Made by a program: the position numbers and the translations under genes. Below the pieces are notes generated by a model. That model searched no databases. It had not been told where the DNA came from and saw only the letters and a list, made by a program, of their open reading frames with translations. Positions 15,784 to 24,537 of a stretch of 64,000 nucleotides of DNA are shown piece by piece; positions within the stretch are counted from its first letter, which is position 1; the number at the start of each line of letters is the position of its first letter. This stretch comes from Bacteroidaceae bacterium (lineage in GTDB: Bacteria > Bacteroidota > Bacteroidia > Bacteroidales > Bacteroidaceae), in the NCBI GenBank assembly GCA_017470425.1, contig JAFUYT010000016.1, forward strand, positions 62,001-126,000. Reading direction: 5' to 3'.

Positions 15784-16644
15784 ATGCTTATGTATTGTCT
15801 CGACGACTCCCCACACTTCCGCATGATAGAGCTGGATGAAGTAGATTCCACCAACAGCTACCTGAAAGGCTATCGGCCGTTGCACACGACTGATGTCACC
15901 CTCGTCACTGCCGAGCACCAGACGGCAGGCCGCGGGCAGACGGGCAACACATGGGAGTCAGAACGGGGACGGAACCTGCTGTTCAGCCTCCTGCTGCACC
16001 CCGCCCAGCTCAACGCCAGCGAGATGTTCGTCATCAGCGAAGCCATCGCGCTGAGCATCCGCGAGGCGGTCATTACTGCCATTGCCCAACCCCACCCCGC
16101 CCGCAACGCCTCTCCGGTCCCAGCTCCCCGCAACGCCTCCGAGCAGGACGTCACAGTGAAATGGCCGAATGACATCTATGTAGGGGATCGCAAGATTGCG
16201 GGCATCCTCATCGAGAACGAACTGCGGGGACAGCACATCGGGCGTTGCATCGTGGGATGCGGCGTGAACGTGAACCAGGCGACGTTCGCCTTCCCCGAAG
16301 CCACAGCCGCCGCAAATGCCTCAGCCACATTCCATCGCCCGCCCACTCCCGTGTCCCTGCTTCAGTTGACGGGGCATGAGATAGAACGACGGTTCGTGCT
16401 GGAAGACATCATGGAGGCGTTCATGCACCACTACAACCGCATCCAGCGGGGAGCATACGAGGCGATTCATGAGGCCTACAAAGTCGCCCTCTACCGAAGG
16501 GATGGAGTGCATTTTTTCCGCGATTCCATCGGCACTTTCGAGGCATCCATCGAGGACGTGGAGCCCTCTGGGCATCTCCTCCTGCGCGACACCGGGGGGA
16601 CGCTCCGCCGCTACGCGTTCAAGGAAGTGGCGTTCCAGAGTTGA
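15784..16644 (+). CDS. birA: Biotin-[acetyl-CoA-carboxylase] ligase
   Basis: This protein of about 286 residues attaches biotin to carrier lysines, with the biotin protein of the decarboxylase operon at 58806-59579 a likely client. It shows the catalytic-domain motifs DEVDSTNSYL, the biotinyl-AMP loop GRGQ within AGRGQTGNTW, and KWPNDIYVGDRKIAGILIEN. No N-terminal DNA-binding domain is present, so it is an enzyme, not a repressor. The start is placed at 15784 because an upstream in-frame start would lie inside the promoter; 15823 (MIELDEVDSTN) is a good alternative. A Pro/Ala/Ser insert with two copies of a P-x-R-N-A-S word sits at about residues 98-122. The stop codon lies in a 7-bp repeat unit. 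Confidence 0.92.
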   Translation: MLMYCLDDSPHFRMIELDEVDSTNSYLKGYRPLHTTDVTLVTAEHQTAGRGQTGNTWESERGRNLLFSLLLHPAQLNASEMFVISEAIALSIREAVITAIAQPHPARNASPVPAPRNASEQDVTVKWPNDIYVGDRKIAGILIENELRGQHIGRCIVGCGVNVNQATFAFPEATAAANASATFHRPPTPVSLLQLTGHEIERRFVLEDIMEAFMHHYNRIQRGAYEAIHEAYKVALYRRDGVHFFRDSIGTFEASIEDVEPSGHLLLRDTGGTLRRYAFKEVAFQS

Positions 16645-16688
16645 CAGGCGATCGTTGACAGGTGACAATTGACAGGTGATCGTTGAAA
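16640..16688. repeat. 7-bp tandem repeat tract after birA
   Basis: Seven units read GTTGACA, GGCGATC, GTTGACA, GGTGACA, ATTGACA, GGTGATC, GTTGAAA. The birA stop codon is contained in the first unit. This is the reverse-complement orientation of the TGTCAAC family. Confidence 0.8.
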
Positions 16689-16717
16689 TTTGGGAAAATA
16701 AGCAGCGAATCGCAAAA

Positions 16718-16762
16718 ACTTTCCACTTTCGACCTCCAACTCTCAACTTTTTTGTACCTTTG
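16718..16762 (+). promoter_or_regulatory. 7-bp CT-rich repeat plus -7 box before the LptF/G gene
   Basis: Units such as ACTTTCC, ACTTTCG, ACCTCCA, ACTCTCA and ACTTTT run up to the -7 box TACCTTTG (16755-16762). A clean -33 TTTG is not visible. The same combination of a CAACTTT-type tract ending at TACCTTTG occurs at 19990-20037. Confidence 0.5.
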
Positions 16763-16783
16763 CGCCGCTTTTTACACGCGCGT

Positions 16784-18697
16784 ATGCGAATCATTAAAAA
16801 AATCGACATTTTCATCCTGAAGCAGTTCTGCCTGTTGTTCGCAGGCACCTTCTTCATCTGCCTCTTCATCTTCCTGATGCAGTTCATCTGGAAGTATGTC
16901 GATGACTTGATTGGCAAGGGATTGTCCTTCGACGTGCTGGCGCAGTTCTTCTTCCATGCCGCCATGGACCTGGTGCCGTTATCGCTGCCGCTGGCCATCC
17001 TGCTGGCATCGCTCATCACCTTCGGGAATATGGGCGAACGGCTGGAGCTGTTGTCGATGAAGGCTGCCGGCATTCCGCTGCTGCGCATCCTGCGCCCCGT
17101 GGCCATCTTCGTGACAGGCCTCGCCTTCGGCTCGTTCTATTTCCAGAATGTCGTTACGCCCGAGTCCAGCCGACAGTTGGCAGCGCTGCTCTACTCCATG
17201 AAGCAGAAGTCGCCCGAGCTGGAGATCCCCGAGGGCATCTTCTACAACGAGATTCCGGGCTACAACCTGTTCGTGGAACACAAGGACATGGAAACCGGAA
17301 TGCTCTACGGCATCATGATTTACACGCAGGGTACCAGTTTCGACGACACACAGGTGGTGCTGGCTGACTCGGGACACATCCGCTCCACGGCCGACCAGAT
17401 GCACCTCCAGCTGACGCTCTACGACGGGCAGCGCTTCCGCAATATGCAGAACACGGGCAGCGCGATGGACAAGGCCACCGTGCCCTATATGCGCGAGACG
17501 TTTAAGACGGAAGTAGATCTGATTCCCTTCGACAACAATTTCAGCGTGATGGATGCCTCGCTGTTCAACGACAATGCCGGCACGAAGAACATCTTCGCCC
17601 TCACGCACAGCATCGACTCCATCACGCAATACCTCGACTCCACCGGCCACGCACAGTATGAGCAGTACGGCTACACGTTCCTCACCACGCCCCGTCTCCG
17701 GCCGGACGCCGACTCGGTGTTCTTGGAGCGCCACGCTGCCGCGACGCCTGTCGATTTCGACACCCTCTACAACAGCCTCACCGACCATGAGCGTGCCCGC
17801 GTGCTCCGCCAGGCTACCGAGCGCAGCCGCAACGGCGTCCTGCAGACGGACATGGTCAAGGACATGAACTTCTACGTCAACCGCAGCCTGCGCATCCACT
17901 ACCTCGAGCGCCACAAGAAATACACGCTGTCGCTTGCCTGCCTGATCTTCTTCCTCATCGGCGCGCCCCTCGGCGCCATCATCCGCAAGGGCGGCCTGGG
18001 CGTTCCCGTCGTCGTCTCGGTCATCATCTTCATCTTCTACTACATGGTGAACGTGACGGGCGAAAAGCTCTGCAAGACGGGCGAGTGGGACGTGACCTTC
18101 GGGAGCTGGCTCAGCACGATGGTGCTCACGCCCATCGGCGTGTGGCTCACGTGGAAGGCCAATCAGGACTCTGCAGTCTTCAACATCGAGGGCTACCAGC
18201 GTTTCTTCCGCCGCCTGCTCGGCCTGCGCACCAAGCGCACCATCAACCGCAAGGAGATCATCATGTACGAGCTGGTGCCCGGGCACGTCATCCCTGCCCT
18301 GCAACAGTTCACCGCCGACTGCGCCGCCTATGTCGAGAGCCGCCACCTCTGGAAGATGCCGAACTACTTCCGGACGTTCTTCCGCTACGAACCCGACACC
18401 GTTGTCATCAGCCTGAGCGACCGCCTGGAAGAACTCGTGCATGAGCTGGCCAACAGCCGCGACAACCGCATCATCGCGGCGCTCAACGAGATGCCCGTGC
18501 TGGTGCCCGACGCCCACACGCGCCCCTTCCGCCGCCCGCGCCTGAACATGGCGATGGGCATCCTCTTCCCCATCGGACTGGTCCTGTGGCTGCGCATCTG
18601 GCGCTATCGCCTGCGCCTGTGGCGCGACCTGGAACAGCTGCAGAAGCAATGCACCTACGTAGAGGAAAGGCTGCGAGACCAACAGAAAGAAGCATGA
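16784..18697 (+). CDS. LptF/LptG-family (YjgP/YjgQ) permease
   Basis: This 637-residue inner-membrane protein belongs to the permease family that works with LptB to extract lipopolysaccharide. Membrane spans are visible at about 15-37, 60-80 and 100-120, followed by a long periplasmic jellyroll region (about 125-390). Further spans lie at about 410-480 ([30 protein letters not shown] is typical of the family). A Bacteroidetes-type C-terminal extension carries one more hydrophobic segment near residue 600. The start at 16784 is chosen because upstream in-frame codons precede the -7 box. LptF and LptG cannot be told apart, and Bacteroidetes often fuse or duplicate the roles. Confidence 0.88.
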   Translation: MRIIKKIDIFILKQFCLLFAGTFFICLFIFLMQFIWKYVDDLIGKGLSFDVLAQFFFHAAMDLVPLSLPLAILLASLITFGNMGERLELLSMKAAGIPLLRILRPVAIFVTGLAFGSFYFQNVVTPESSRQLAALLYSMKQKSPELEIPEGIFYNEIPGYNLFVEHKDMETGMLYGIMIYTQGTSFDDTQVVLADSGHIRSTADQMHLQLTLYDGQRFRNMQNTGSAMDKATVPYMRETFKTEVDLIPFDNNFSVMDASLFNDNAGTKNIFALTHSIDSITQYLDSTGHAQYEQYGYTFLTTPRLRPDADSVFLERHAAATPVDFDTLYNSLTDHERARVLRQATERSRNGVLQTDMVKDMNFYVNRSLRIHYLERHKKYTLSLACLIFFLIGAPLGAIIRKGGLGVPVVVSVIIFIFYYMVNVTGEKLCKTGEWDVTFGSWLSTMVLTPIGVWLTWKANQDSAVFNIEGYQRFFRRLLGLRTKRTINRKEIIMYELVPGHVIPALQQFTADCAAYVESRHLWKMPNYFRTFFRYEPDTVVISLSDRLEELVHELANSRDNRIIAALNEMPVLVPDAHTRPFRRPRLNMAMGILFPIGLVLWLRIWRYRLRLWRDLEQLQKQCTYVEERLRDQQKEA

Positions 18698-18731
18698 GAA
18701 AACCCTTATCGATATAAAAAAACAGACAGAT

Positions 18732-19940
18732 ATGAACCCATTATCAAGCATTGAAGAAGCCCTGAAGGACTTCAAGGAAGGCAAGTTCGTCATCGTGGTC
18801 GATGACGAAGACCGCGAGAATGAAGGCGATTTCATCACCGCTGCAGAGATGATTACGCCCGAGAAAGTCAATTTCATGCTCCGCGAGGGACGCGGCGTGC
18901 TCTGCGCGCCCATCACCATCAGCCGTGCCGAGCAGCTGGAGCTTCCCCATCAGGTACAGGACAACACATCGATGCTGGGCACGCCGTTCACCGTGACCGT
19001 GGATAAGCTCGAAGGCTGCACCACGGGCGTCAGCGCCGCTGACCGCGCCGCCACCATCCGCCATCTGGCCGACCCGACGGCGAAGCCCGCCGACTTCGGG
19101 CGCCCCGGCCACATCAACCCGCTCTATGCCCAAGACCGCGGTGTCCTGCGCCGCGCCGGCCACACAGAGGCCGCCATCGACCTGGCACGCCTCTCCGGGC
19201 TTCACCCCGCCGCCGCCCTTATCGAGATCCTGAACCCCGACGGCACGATGGCACGTATGCCTCAGCTCCAGGAAGTGGCAGCCCGCCACGGCATCAAGAT
19301 CATCACCATCCGCGACCTCATCGCCTACCGCCTGCAGCGCGAGCAGATGGTGGAGGCCGCCCCCGAGGTGGATCTCCCCACCGCCTATGGTCACTTCCGC
19401 GACATCACCTTCCGCCAGCTCTCCAACGGTCTGGAGCACGTGGCACTGATCAAAGGCTCTTGGGAGCCCGACGAGCCCGTGCTGGTGCGCGTGCACAGCT
19501 CGTGTGCTACAGGCGACATCTTCGGCAGCCAGCGCTGCGACTGCGGCGAACAGCTACACCGCGCGATGCAGATGATAGAAAAAGAGGGCAAGGGCATTCT
19601 CTTATACATGAACCAGGAAGGGCGCGGCATCGGGCTCTTCAACAAGATGAAGGCCTACAAGCTGCAGGAGGAGGGCGAGGACACGGTGGAGGCCAATGTG
19701 CACCTCGGTTTCCGCCCCGACGAGCGCGACTACGGCGTCGGTGCGCAGATCCTGCGTCAGCTCGGCGTCCATAAGCTGCGCCTGCTGACGAACAATCCCG
19801 TGAAGCGCGTCGGTCTCGAAGCCTACGGGCTGGAGATTGTCGAGAATGTGCCCATCGAGGTGCAGCCCAACCCCTACAACGAGCGCTACCTCAAGACCAA
19901 GCAGGAACGCATGGGCCACACGCTGCACTTCAACAAGTGA
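18732..19940 (+). CDS. ribBA: Bifunctional DHBP synthase / GTP cyclohydrolase II
   Basis: This 402-residue enzyme catalyses two entry reactions of riboflavin synthesis. The N-terminal half (about 1-205) converts ribulose 5-phosphate to 3,4-dihydroxy-2-butanone 4-phosphate and carries the acidic loop [11 protein letters not shown] (24-34). The C-terminal half (about 206-402) opens GTP and carries the zinc cysteines in [17 protein letters not shown], then NQEGRGIGL and [12 protein letters not shown]. Both halves look complete. It starts 34 bases after the permease gene and may share its promoter. Confidence 0.96.
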   Translation: MNPLSSIEEALKDFKEGKFVIVVDDEDRENEGDFITAAEMITPEKVNFMLREGRGVLCAPITISRAEQLELPHQVQDNTSMLGTPFTVTVDKLEGCTTGVSAADRAATIRHLADPTAKPADFGRPGHINPLYAQDRGVLRRAGHTEAAIDLARLSGLHPAAALIEILNPDGTMARMPQLQEVAARHGIKIITIRDLIAYRLQREQMVEAAPEVDLPTAYGHFRDITFRQLSNGLEHVALIKGSWEPDEPVLVRVHSSCATGDIFGSQRCDCGEQLHRAMQMIEKEGKGILLYMNQEGRGIGLFNKMKAYKLQEEGEDTVEANVHLGFRPDERDYGVGAQILRQLGVHKLRLLTNNPVKRVGLEAYGLEIVENVPIEVQPNPYNERYLKTKQERMGHTLHFNK

Positions 19941-19989
19941 TGAATGACGATTGCTTGACAGATAATAGGAATTTCTCTCATCCTTATAA

Positions 19990-20037
19990 AAAACTTGCAA
20001 CTTTCAACTTTTAACATCCAACTTTTCACTACCTTTG
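19990..20037 (+). promoter_or_regulatory. 7-bp CT-rich repeat and -7 box before the aminotransferase gene
   Basis: AACTTGC, AACTTTC, AACTTTT, AACATCC and AACTTTT units lead into TACCTTTG (20030-20037). The promoter -7 match is exact; a -33 TTTG at the right distance is not seen. Confidence 0.5.
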
Positions 20038-20062
20038 CACACGAATTTAACCCCTTACCGAT

Positions 20063-21256
20063 ATGAACGCTTTATCTGACCGCTTGAACCGCCTCGCGCC
20101 CTCCGCCACACTGGCCATGAGCCAGCGCAGCAGCGAGCTGAAGGCACAGGGCGTCGATGTCATCAACATGAGCGTCGGCGAGCCCGATTTCAACACACCC
20201 GACCACATCAAGGCCGCCGCCATCCGCGCCGTGGAGGAGAACTATTCCCGCTACTCCCCCGTTCCGGGCTATCCCTCGCTGAAGGAGGCCATCGTGAACA
20301 AGCTGAAGACAGAGAACGGCCTCGACTTCGCGCCCTCACAGATCCTGTGCTCCAACGGCGCGAAGCAGAGCGTCTGCAACACCATCATGGCGCTGGTGAA
20401 CGCCGGCGACGAGGTCATCATCCCTGCGCCCTACTGGGTGAGCTATCCGCAGATGGTTCTGCTGGCTGAGGGAACCCCCGTCTATATCGATGCGCCCATT
20501 GAGCAGGACTTCAAGATCACGCCCGCGCAGCTCGAAGCCGCCATCACCCCCAGGACGCGCGCCCTCATCCTCTGCTCTCCCTCGAACCCTACGGGCTCGG
20601 TCTATAGCAAGGAAGAGCTGCGAGGTCTGGCCGAGGTCATCGCCCGCCACGAGCGCGTCATTGTCATCGCCGACGAGATCTACGAGCACATCAACTACGT
20701 AGGTCGCCACGAGAGCATCGCACAATTCCCGGAGATCCGCGACCGCGTGGTCATCATCAACGGTGTCTCCAAGGCATACGCCATGACGGGCTGGCGCATT
20801 GGTTTCATTGCGGCTCCCGAGTGGATCGTCAAGGGCTGCAACAAGCTCCAGGGTCAATACACCAGCGGCCCCTGTTCTGTCAGTCAGAAAGCAGCCGAGG
20901 CCGCCTACACCGGCTCACAGCAGTGTGTCGAGGAGATGCGCCAGGCCTTTGAGCGCCGCAAGAACCTCATCGTGAAGCTCGCCAAAGAGATTCCCGGCCT
21001 CGAAGTCAACGACCCGCAAGGTGCCTTCTACCTCTTCCCCAAGTGCAGCAGCTACTTCGGCAAGCGCGACGGCGACCGCGTGATTCAGAACAGCACCGAC
21101 CTGGCCATGTACCTGCTCGAAGTGGGACACGTAGCCACCGTCGGCGGCGATGCCTTCGGCTCCCCCGAATGTTTCCGCATGAGCTATGCCACCAGCGACG
21201 AGAATATCGTGGAGGCAATGAAGCGCATCAAGGAGACGCTGGCAAAGTTGGCATAG
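20063..21256 (+). CDS. aspC: Pyridoxal-phosphate aminotransferase, class I (aspartate aminotransferase type)
   Basis: This 397-residue enzyme belongs to the prokaryotic AAT subgroup Ib that interconverts aspartate and oxaloacetate, among other substrates. The cofactor lysine is K237 in VSKAYAMTGWRIGF. NPTGSVYSKEEL, the Y in DEIYEHINY and the C-terminal FRMSYATS (substrate-carboxylate arginine) are present. The exact substrate range is inferred from family. It is transcribed from the promoter just upstream. Confidence 0.92.
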   Translation: MNALSDRLNRLAPSATLAMSQRSSELKAQGVDVINMSVGEPDFNTPDHIKAAAIRAVEENYSRYSPVPGYPSLKEAIVNKLKTENGLDFAPSQILCSNGAKQSVCNTIMALVNAGDEVIIPAPYWVSYPQMVLLAEGTPVYIDAPIEQDFKITPAQLEAAITPRTRALILCSPSNPTGSVYSKEELRGLAEVIARHERVIVIADEIYEHINYVGRHESIAQFPEIRDRVVIINGVSKAYAMTGWRIGFIAAPEWIVKGCNKLQGQYTSGPCSVSQKAAEAAYTGSQQCVEEMRQAFERRKNLIVKLAKEIPGLEVNDPQGAFYLFPKCSSYFGKRDGDRVIQNSTDLAMYLLEVGHVATVGGDAFGSPECFRMSYATSDENIVEAMKRIKETLAKLA

Positions 21257-21310
21257 AAACCTATTAGTCCCTCCCCTATTATTTGCCCCATCATAAAAAT
21301 CAAAGACAAT

Positions 21311-21901
21311 ATGGACCAGAAGAAAATAAAGACTGCACTCATCTCCGTATTCCACAAGGACGGCCTCGATGAGTTGCTCAAGAAGCTGAACGCCGAAGGC
21401 GTCAAGTTCCTCTCCACTGGTGGCACACAGGCCTTCATCGAGAGCCTCGGCTACCCCTGCCAGAAGGTCGAGGAGGTCACCACGTACCCCAGCATCCTGG
21501 GCGGTCGCGTGAAGACCCTGCACCCGAAGATCTTCGGCGGCATCCTGGGACGCCGTGAGCTCGACAGCGACCGCGCACAGATGGCCGAGTACGAGATTCC
21601 TGAGATCGACCTCGTCATCGTGGATCTCTACCCCTTCGAGCAGACTGTGGCCAGCGGCGCCAGCGAAGCCGACATCATCGAGAAGATCGACATCGGCGGC
21701 ATCAGCCTCATCCGCGCCGGCGCCAAGAACTTCAACGACGTCGTCATCGTTCCGTCAAAGGATCAGTACAAGACGCTCCTGGACATCCTCAACGCCCAGG
21801 GCGCCGTCACCACGCTGGCACAGCGTCGCCGGTTCGCCACTGCCGCCTTCGGCGTGAGCAGCCACTACGACACCGCCATCCACACGTGGTTTAGTAAGTA
21901 A
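21311..21901 (+). CDS. purH: IMP cyclohydrolase (N-terminal PurH domain only)
   Basis: This 196-residue protein matches the MGS-like IMP cyclohydrolase half of PurH, which closes FAICAR to IMP. Visible signatures are ALISVFHKDGL, FLSTGGTQAFIE, ILGGRVKTLHPKIFGGILG, IDLVIVDLYPFEQT and EKIDIGGISLIRAGAKNF. It ends after SSHYDTAIHTWFSK, close to the natural domain boundary. The AICAR formyltransferase half (over 300 further residues in the usual 510-530 residue enzyme) is missing and no remnant follows. It may be a naturally split enzyme whose partner lies elsewhere. A paired-palindrome element begins two bases after the stop. Confidence 0.88.
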   Translation: MDQKKIKTALISVFHKDGLDELLKKLNAEGVKFLSTGGTQAFIESLGYPCQKVEEVTTYPSILGGRVKTLHPKIFGGILGRRELDSDRAQMAEYEIPEIDLVIVDLYPFEQTVASGASEADIIEKIDIGGISLIRAGAKNFNDVVIVPSKDQYKTLLDILNAQGAVTTLAQRRRFATAAFGVSSHYDTAIHTWFSK

Positions 21902-21902
21902 A

Positions 21903-22028
21903 GGGTCCTCCCCCGCCCTCCCTTGTAGGGAAGGGGTGGCCACCTAATAGGAAAAGATGATAAAAATTACGATTATATAGCATCAGGTATCTGCTCCCTC
22001 CCTACAAGGGAGGGCAGGGGGTGGATCC
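21903..22028. repeat. MITE-like paired palindrome element between purH and mreB
   Basis: The left arm GGTCCTCCCCC...CCCTCCCT-TGT-AGGGA and the right arm CCCTCCCT-ACA-AGGGAGGG...GGGGGTGGATCC are inverted copies. They flank an AT-rich core of about 50 bases. The arms are close to those of the element at 4741-4874. It fills the whole gap between the two genes and contains no evident promoter. Confidence 0.75.
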
Positions 22029-22042
22029 GTTTTTAACAACTT

Positions 22043-23062
22043 ATGGGACTTTTTTCCTTCACCAAAGAAATAGCCATGGACCTGGGCACGGCGAACACCA
22101 TCATCCTCGCGGATGGTAAGATTGCCGTAGATGAGCCCTCCGTGGTAGCCCTCGACCGCCACTCGGAGAAGATGATTGCCGTGGGCGAGAAGGCTAAGCA
22201 AATGTATGAAAAGACGCACCCCGACATCCGCACCATCCGCCCGCTCCGCGACGGCGTCATCGCCGACTTCAACGCCTGCGAGCAGATGATGCGCGGACTG
22301 ATCAAGATGGTGCACGTGGGCAACCGCTTTTTCACGCCGTCACTGCGGATGGTCATCGGCGTGCCCTCCGGTAGCACGGAGGTGGAACTGCGCGCCGTTC
22401 GCGACTCCGCAGAGCACGCCGGCGGCCGCGAGGTCTATCTCATCTACGAGCCTATGGCTGCTGCCATCGGCATCGGTCTGGACGTGGTGGCGCCGCAGGG
22501 TAACATGATCGTGGACATAGGTGGTGGCAGCACAGAGATTGCCGTCATCTCGCTCGGCGGCATCGTAGCCGACAAGAGCCTGCGCATCGCTGGCGACGAC
22601 CTCACCTCTGACATCCAGGAGTACATGAGCCGTCAGCACAACGTGAAGGTCAGCGAACGTATGGCCGAGCGTATCAAGATCAACGTGGGCGCCGCCCTCA
22701 CCGACCTGGGCGACAACGCTCCCGCAGACTACATCGTGCACGGCCCGAACCGCATCACGGCGCTCCCGATGGAAGTCCCCGTCTGCTATCAGGAGATCGC
22801 ACACTGTCTGGAGAAGACCATTGCCAAGATCGAGACGGCCGTCCTCAACGCCCTCGAGGAGACGCCCCCCGAGCTGTACGCCGACATCGTGCACAACGGC
22901 ATCTATCTCACGGGCGGCGGTGCCCTGTTGCGCGGCCTCGACAAGCGTCTGACCGACAAGATCAACATCCCCTTCCACGTGGCCGACGATCCCCTGCACA
23001 GCGTGGCAAAGGGCACGGGTGTGGCGCTGAAGAACATCCACAACTTCTCGTTCCTGATGTAA
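22043..23062 (+). CDS. mreB: Rod shape-determining protein MreB
   Basis: This 339-residue bacterial actin guides lateral cell-wall synthesis. The actin-fold motifs are clear: phosphate 1 MDLGTANTIIL (about 13-23), connect and phosphate 2 VDIGGGSTEIAVISLGG, and the adenosine motif YLTGGGALLRGLD. It starts the mreBCD-PBP2-rodA run, and no separate promoter is seen in the repeat-filled gap upstream. Confidence 0.97.
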   Translation: MGLFSFTKEIAMDLGTANTIILADGKIAVDEPSVVALDRHSEKMIAVGEKAKQMYEKTHPDIRTIRPLRDGVIADFNACEQMMRGLIKMVHVGNRFFTPSLRMVIGVPSGSTEVELRAVRDSAEHAGGREVYLIYEPMAAAIGIGLDVVAPQGNMIVDIGGGSTEIAVISLGGIVADKSLRIAGDDLTSDIQEYMSRQHNVKVSERMAERIKINVGAALTDLGDNAPADYIVHGPNRITALPMEVPVCYQEIAHCLEKTIAKIETAVLNALEETPPELYADIVHNGIYLTGGGALLRGLDKRLTDKINIPFHVADDPLHSVAKGTGVALKNIHNFSFLM

Positions 23063-23114
23063 TTGTCAATTGTCAACTATCAACTGTCAATTGTCAACTG
23101 TCAACTGTCAACTT
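23061..23114. repeat. 7-bp tandem repeat tract between mreB and mreC
   Basis: About seven units of TTGTCAA/TGTCAAC/TATCAAC type begin at the mreB stop codon and run to six bases before the mreC start. Confidence 0.85.
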
Positions 23115-23119
23115 AACCC

Positions 23120-23971
23120 ATGCGTGCGCTACTGGATTTCCTGACGAAGTACCACCACTGGTTGCTACTGATTCTACTGGAAGGGCTGAGCCTGGTGCTG
23201 CTCTTCCAGTTCAATCATTATCACAACAGTGTGTGGATGACCACGGCGAACACCGTCGTGGGTCATGCCACGGCGTGGGAGCAGGAGGCGCTGCGCTATA
23301 TCCACCTGGGCGAGGTGAACGAAGCGCTCACGCGCCGCAACCTCATTCTGGAGCAGAACAACGAAGTGCTCACACGACAGCTCCAAGCACTCACCCACGA
23401 CTCCACCTGGACCGAGCGCAAGCAGGCTGAGCGCCTGCGCGATGTGCAGCTGCTGCCCGCCAAGGTCATCACGAACAGCGTCCTCCACCGCAATAACTTC
23501 ATTACCATCGACCGTGGCGAGGCCGACGGCGTGGCGCCCGAGATGGGCGTGGTCTGCGGCACAGGCATCGTGGGTATCATCTTCATGACGTCCGAGCACT
23601 ATGCCATCGTGCAGCCCCTGCTCAACAGCCACTCACGCATCAGCTGCCGGCTGCGCGGCTCGGAGTACTTCGGTTACCTGCGCTGGGAGGGCGGCAGTCC
23701 TCTGGTGGCCACACTGGATGACATCCCGCGCCACGCGCGCTTCCGGGTGGGCGACATCGTAGAGACGAGCGGTTTCAGCTCCGTCTTCCCCTCCGGTATC
23801 TTCGTGGGCAAGGTGGCGGCCATCGAGAACAGCGACGATGGCCTGAGCTATAAGCTGCATATCCAACTGGGCACCGATTTCTCAAGCCTCCAGGACGTCA
23901 GCGTCGTACAGCAGCGCTTCCAGAGCGAACTGCGCAACCTCGAACAGAAAGCAGACTCCCTCAGCCAGTAA
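23120..23971 (+). CDS. mreC: Rod shape-determining protein MreC
   Basis: This 283-residue inner-membrane protein has one N-terminal transmembrane helix (about 13-30), a coiled coil (about 65-105) and the two-barrel periplasmic domain (about 110-265; VLHRNNFITIDRGEADGVAPEMGVV and the later GDIVETSGFSSVFPSGIFVG are typical). It links MreB to PBP2 and RodA. It is flanked on both sides by 7-bp repeat tracts. Confidence 0.95.
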   Translation: MRALLDFLTKYHHWLLLILLEGLSLVLLFQFNHYHNSVWMTTANTVVGHATAWEQEALRYIHLGEVNEALTRRNLILEQNNEVLTRQLQALTHDSTWTERKQAERLRDVQLLPAKVITNSVLHRNNFITIDRGEADGVAPEMGVVCGTGIVGIIFMTSEHYAIVQPLLNSHSRISCRLRGSEYFGYLRWEGGSPLVATLDDIPRHARFRVGDIVETSGFSSVFPSGIFVGKVAAIENSDDGLSYKLHIQLGTDFSSLQDVSVVQQRFQSELRNLEQKADSLSQ

Positions 23972-23976
23972 TCCCC

Positions 23977-24017
23977 CAACTGTCAACTATCAACTCTCAA
24001 CTGTCAACTGTCAACTC
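23977..24017. repeat. 7-bp tandem repeat tract between mreC and mreD
   Basis: CAACTGTCAACTATCAACT-type units (about five) start just after the mreC stop. Confidence 0.85.
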
Positions 24018-24030
24018 CCCACTCTACCCC

Positions 24031-24537
24031 GTGCTCCTCACCGCTCTCCAACGCCTCCTCTGGATGACAGCCCTCGTGGCCGCCCAGCTGTTCGTGTTCA
24101 ACCACGTGCACCTCTTCGGCTATGCCACTCCGCTGCCCTTCATTTACTTCTTGCTGCTCTTCCGTCTGGGCACACAGCGGTGGAGCATCCTGTTGTGGGG
24201 CTTCGTCTGCGGGGTACTGACTGACATCGTCTCGCTGACACCCGGCGTGGGAGCCGCGTCGATGACGCTGGTAGCTTTCATCCAGCCTCCCCTACTGGCG
24301 CTGCTGGTACCCGAGGATGCCATCGAGGACCTACGCCCGGGCTACGACACGCTGGGCTTCTGGGGCTATGTGCGCTATGCCGTGGTGCTGACGTTCGTGT
24401 TCTGCCTGGCCTATTTCCTCATCCTGTCCTTCAGTTTCCAGCGCCCGCTGGATCTCGCCATCTCCTGTGGTGCCAGCTGGGGGCTGACGTTGCTGCTGTG
24501 TTTGATTTTCGAAGGTTTCCACCGCGCTCATGAGTAA
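24031..24537 (+). CDS. mreD: Rod shape-determining protein MreD
   Basis: This 168-residue, very hydrophobic protein has about five membrane spans and MreD-like features (YATPLPFIYFLLLFRLGTQRWSILLWGFVCGVLTDIVSLTPGVGAASMT). A GTG at 24031 is used as start; no ATG is available before the first membrane span. Its end overlaps the PBP2 start by eight bases, suggesting translational coupling. Confidence 0.88.
   Translation: MLLTALQRLLWMTALVAAQLFVFNHVHLFGYATPLPFIYFLLLFRLGTQRWSILLWGFVCGVLTDIVSLTPGVGAASMTLVAFIQPPLLALLVPEDAIEDLRPGYDTLGFWGYVRYAVVLTFVFCLAYFLILSFSFQRPLDLAISCGASWGLTLLLCLIFEGFHRAHE

Noticed and set aside
21311..21901. purH considered as a pseudogene truncated by the repeat element
   Set aside because: The frame ends at a clean domain boundary with intact motifs and no remnant of the second domain after the element.
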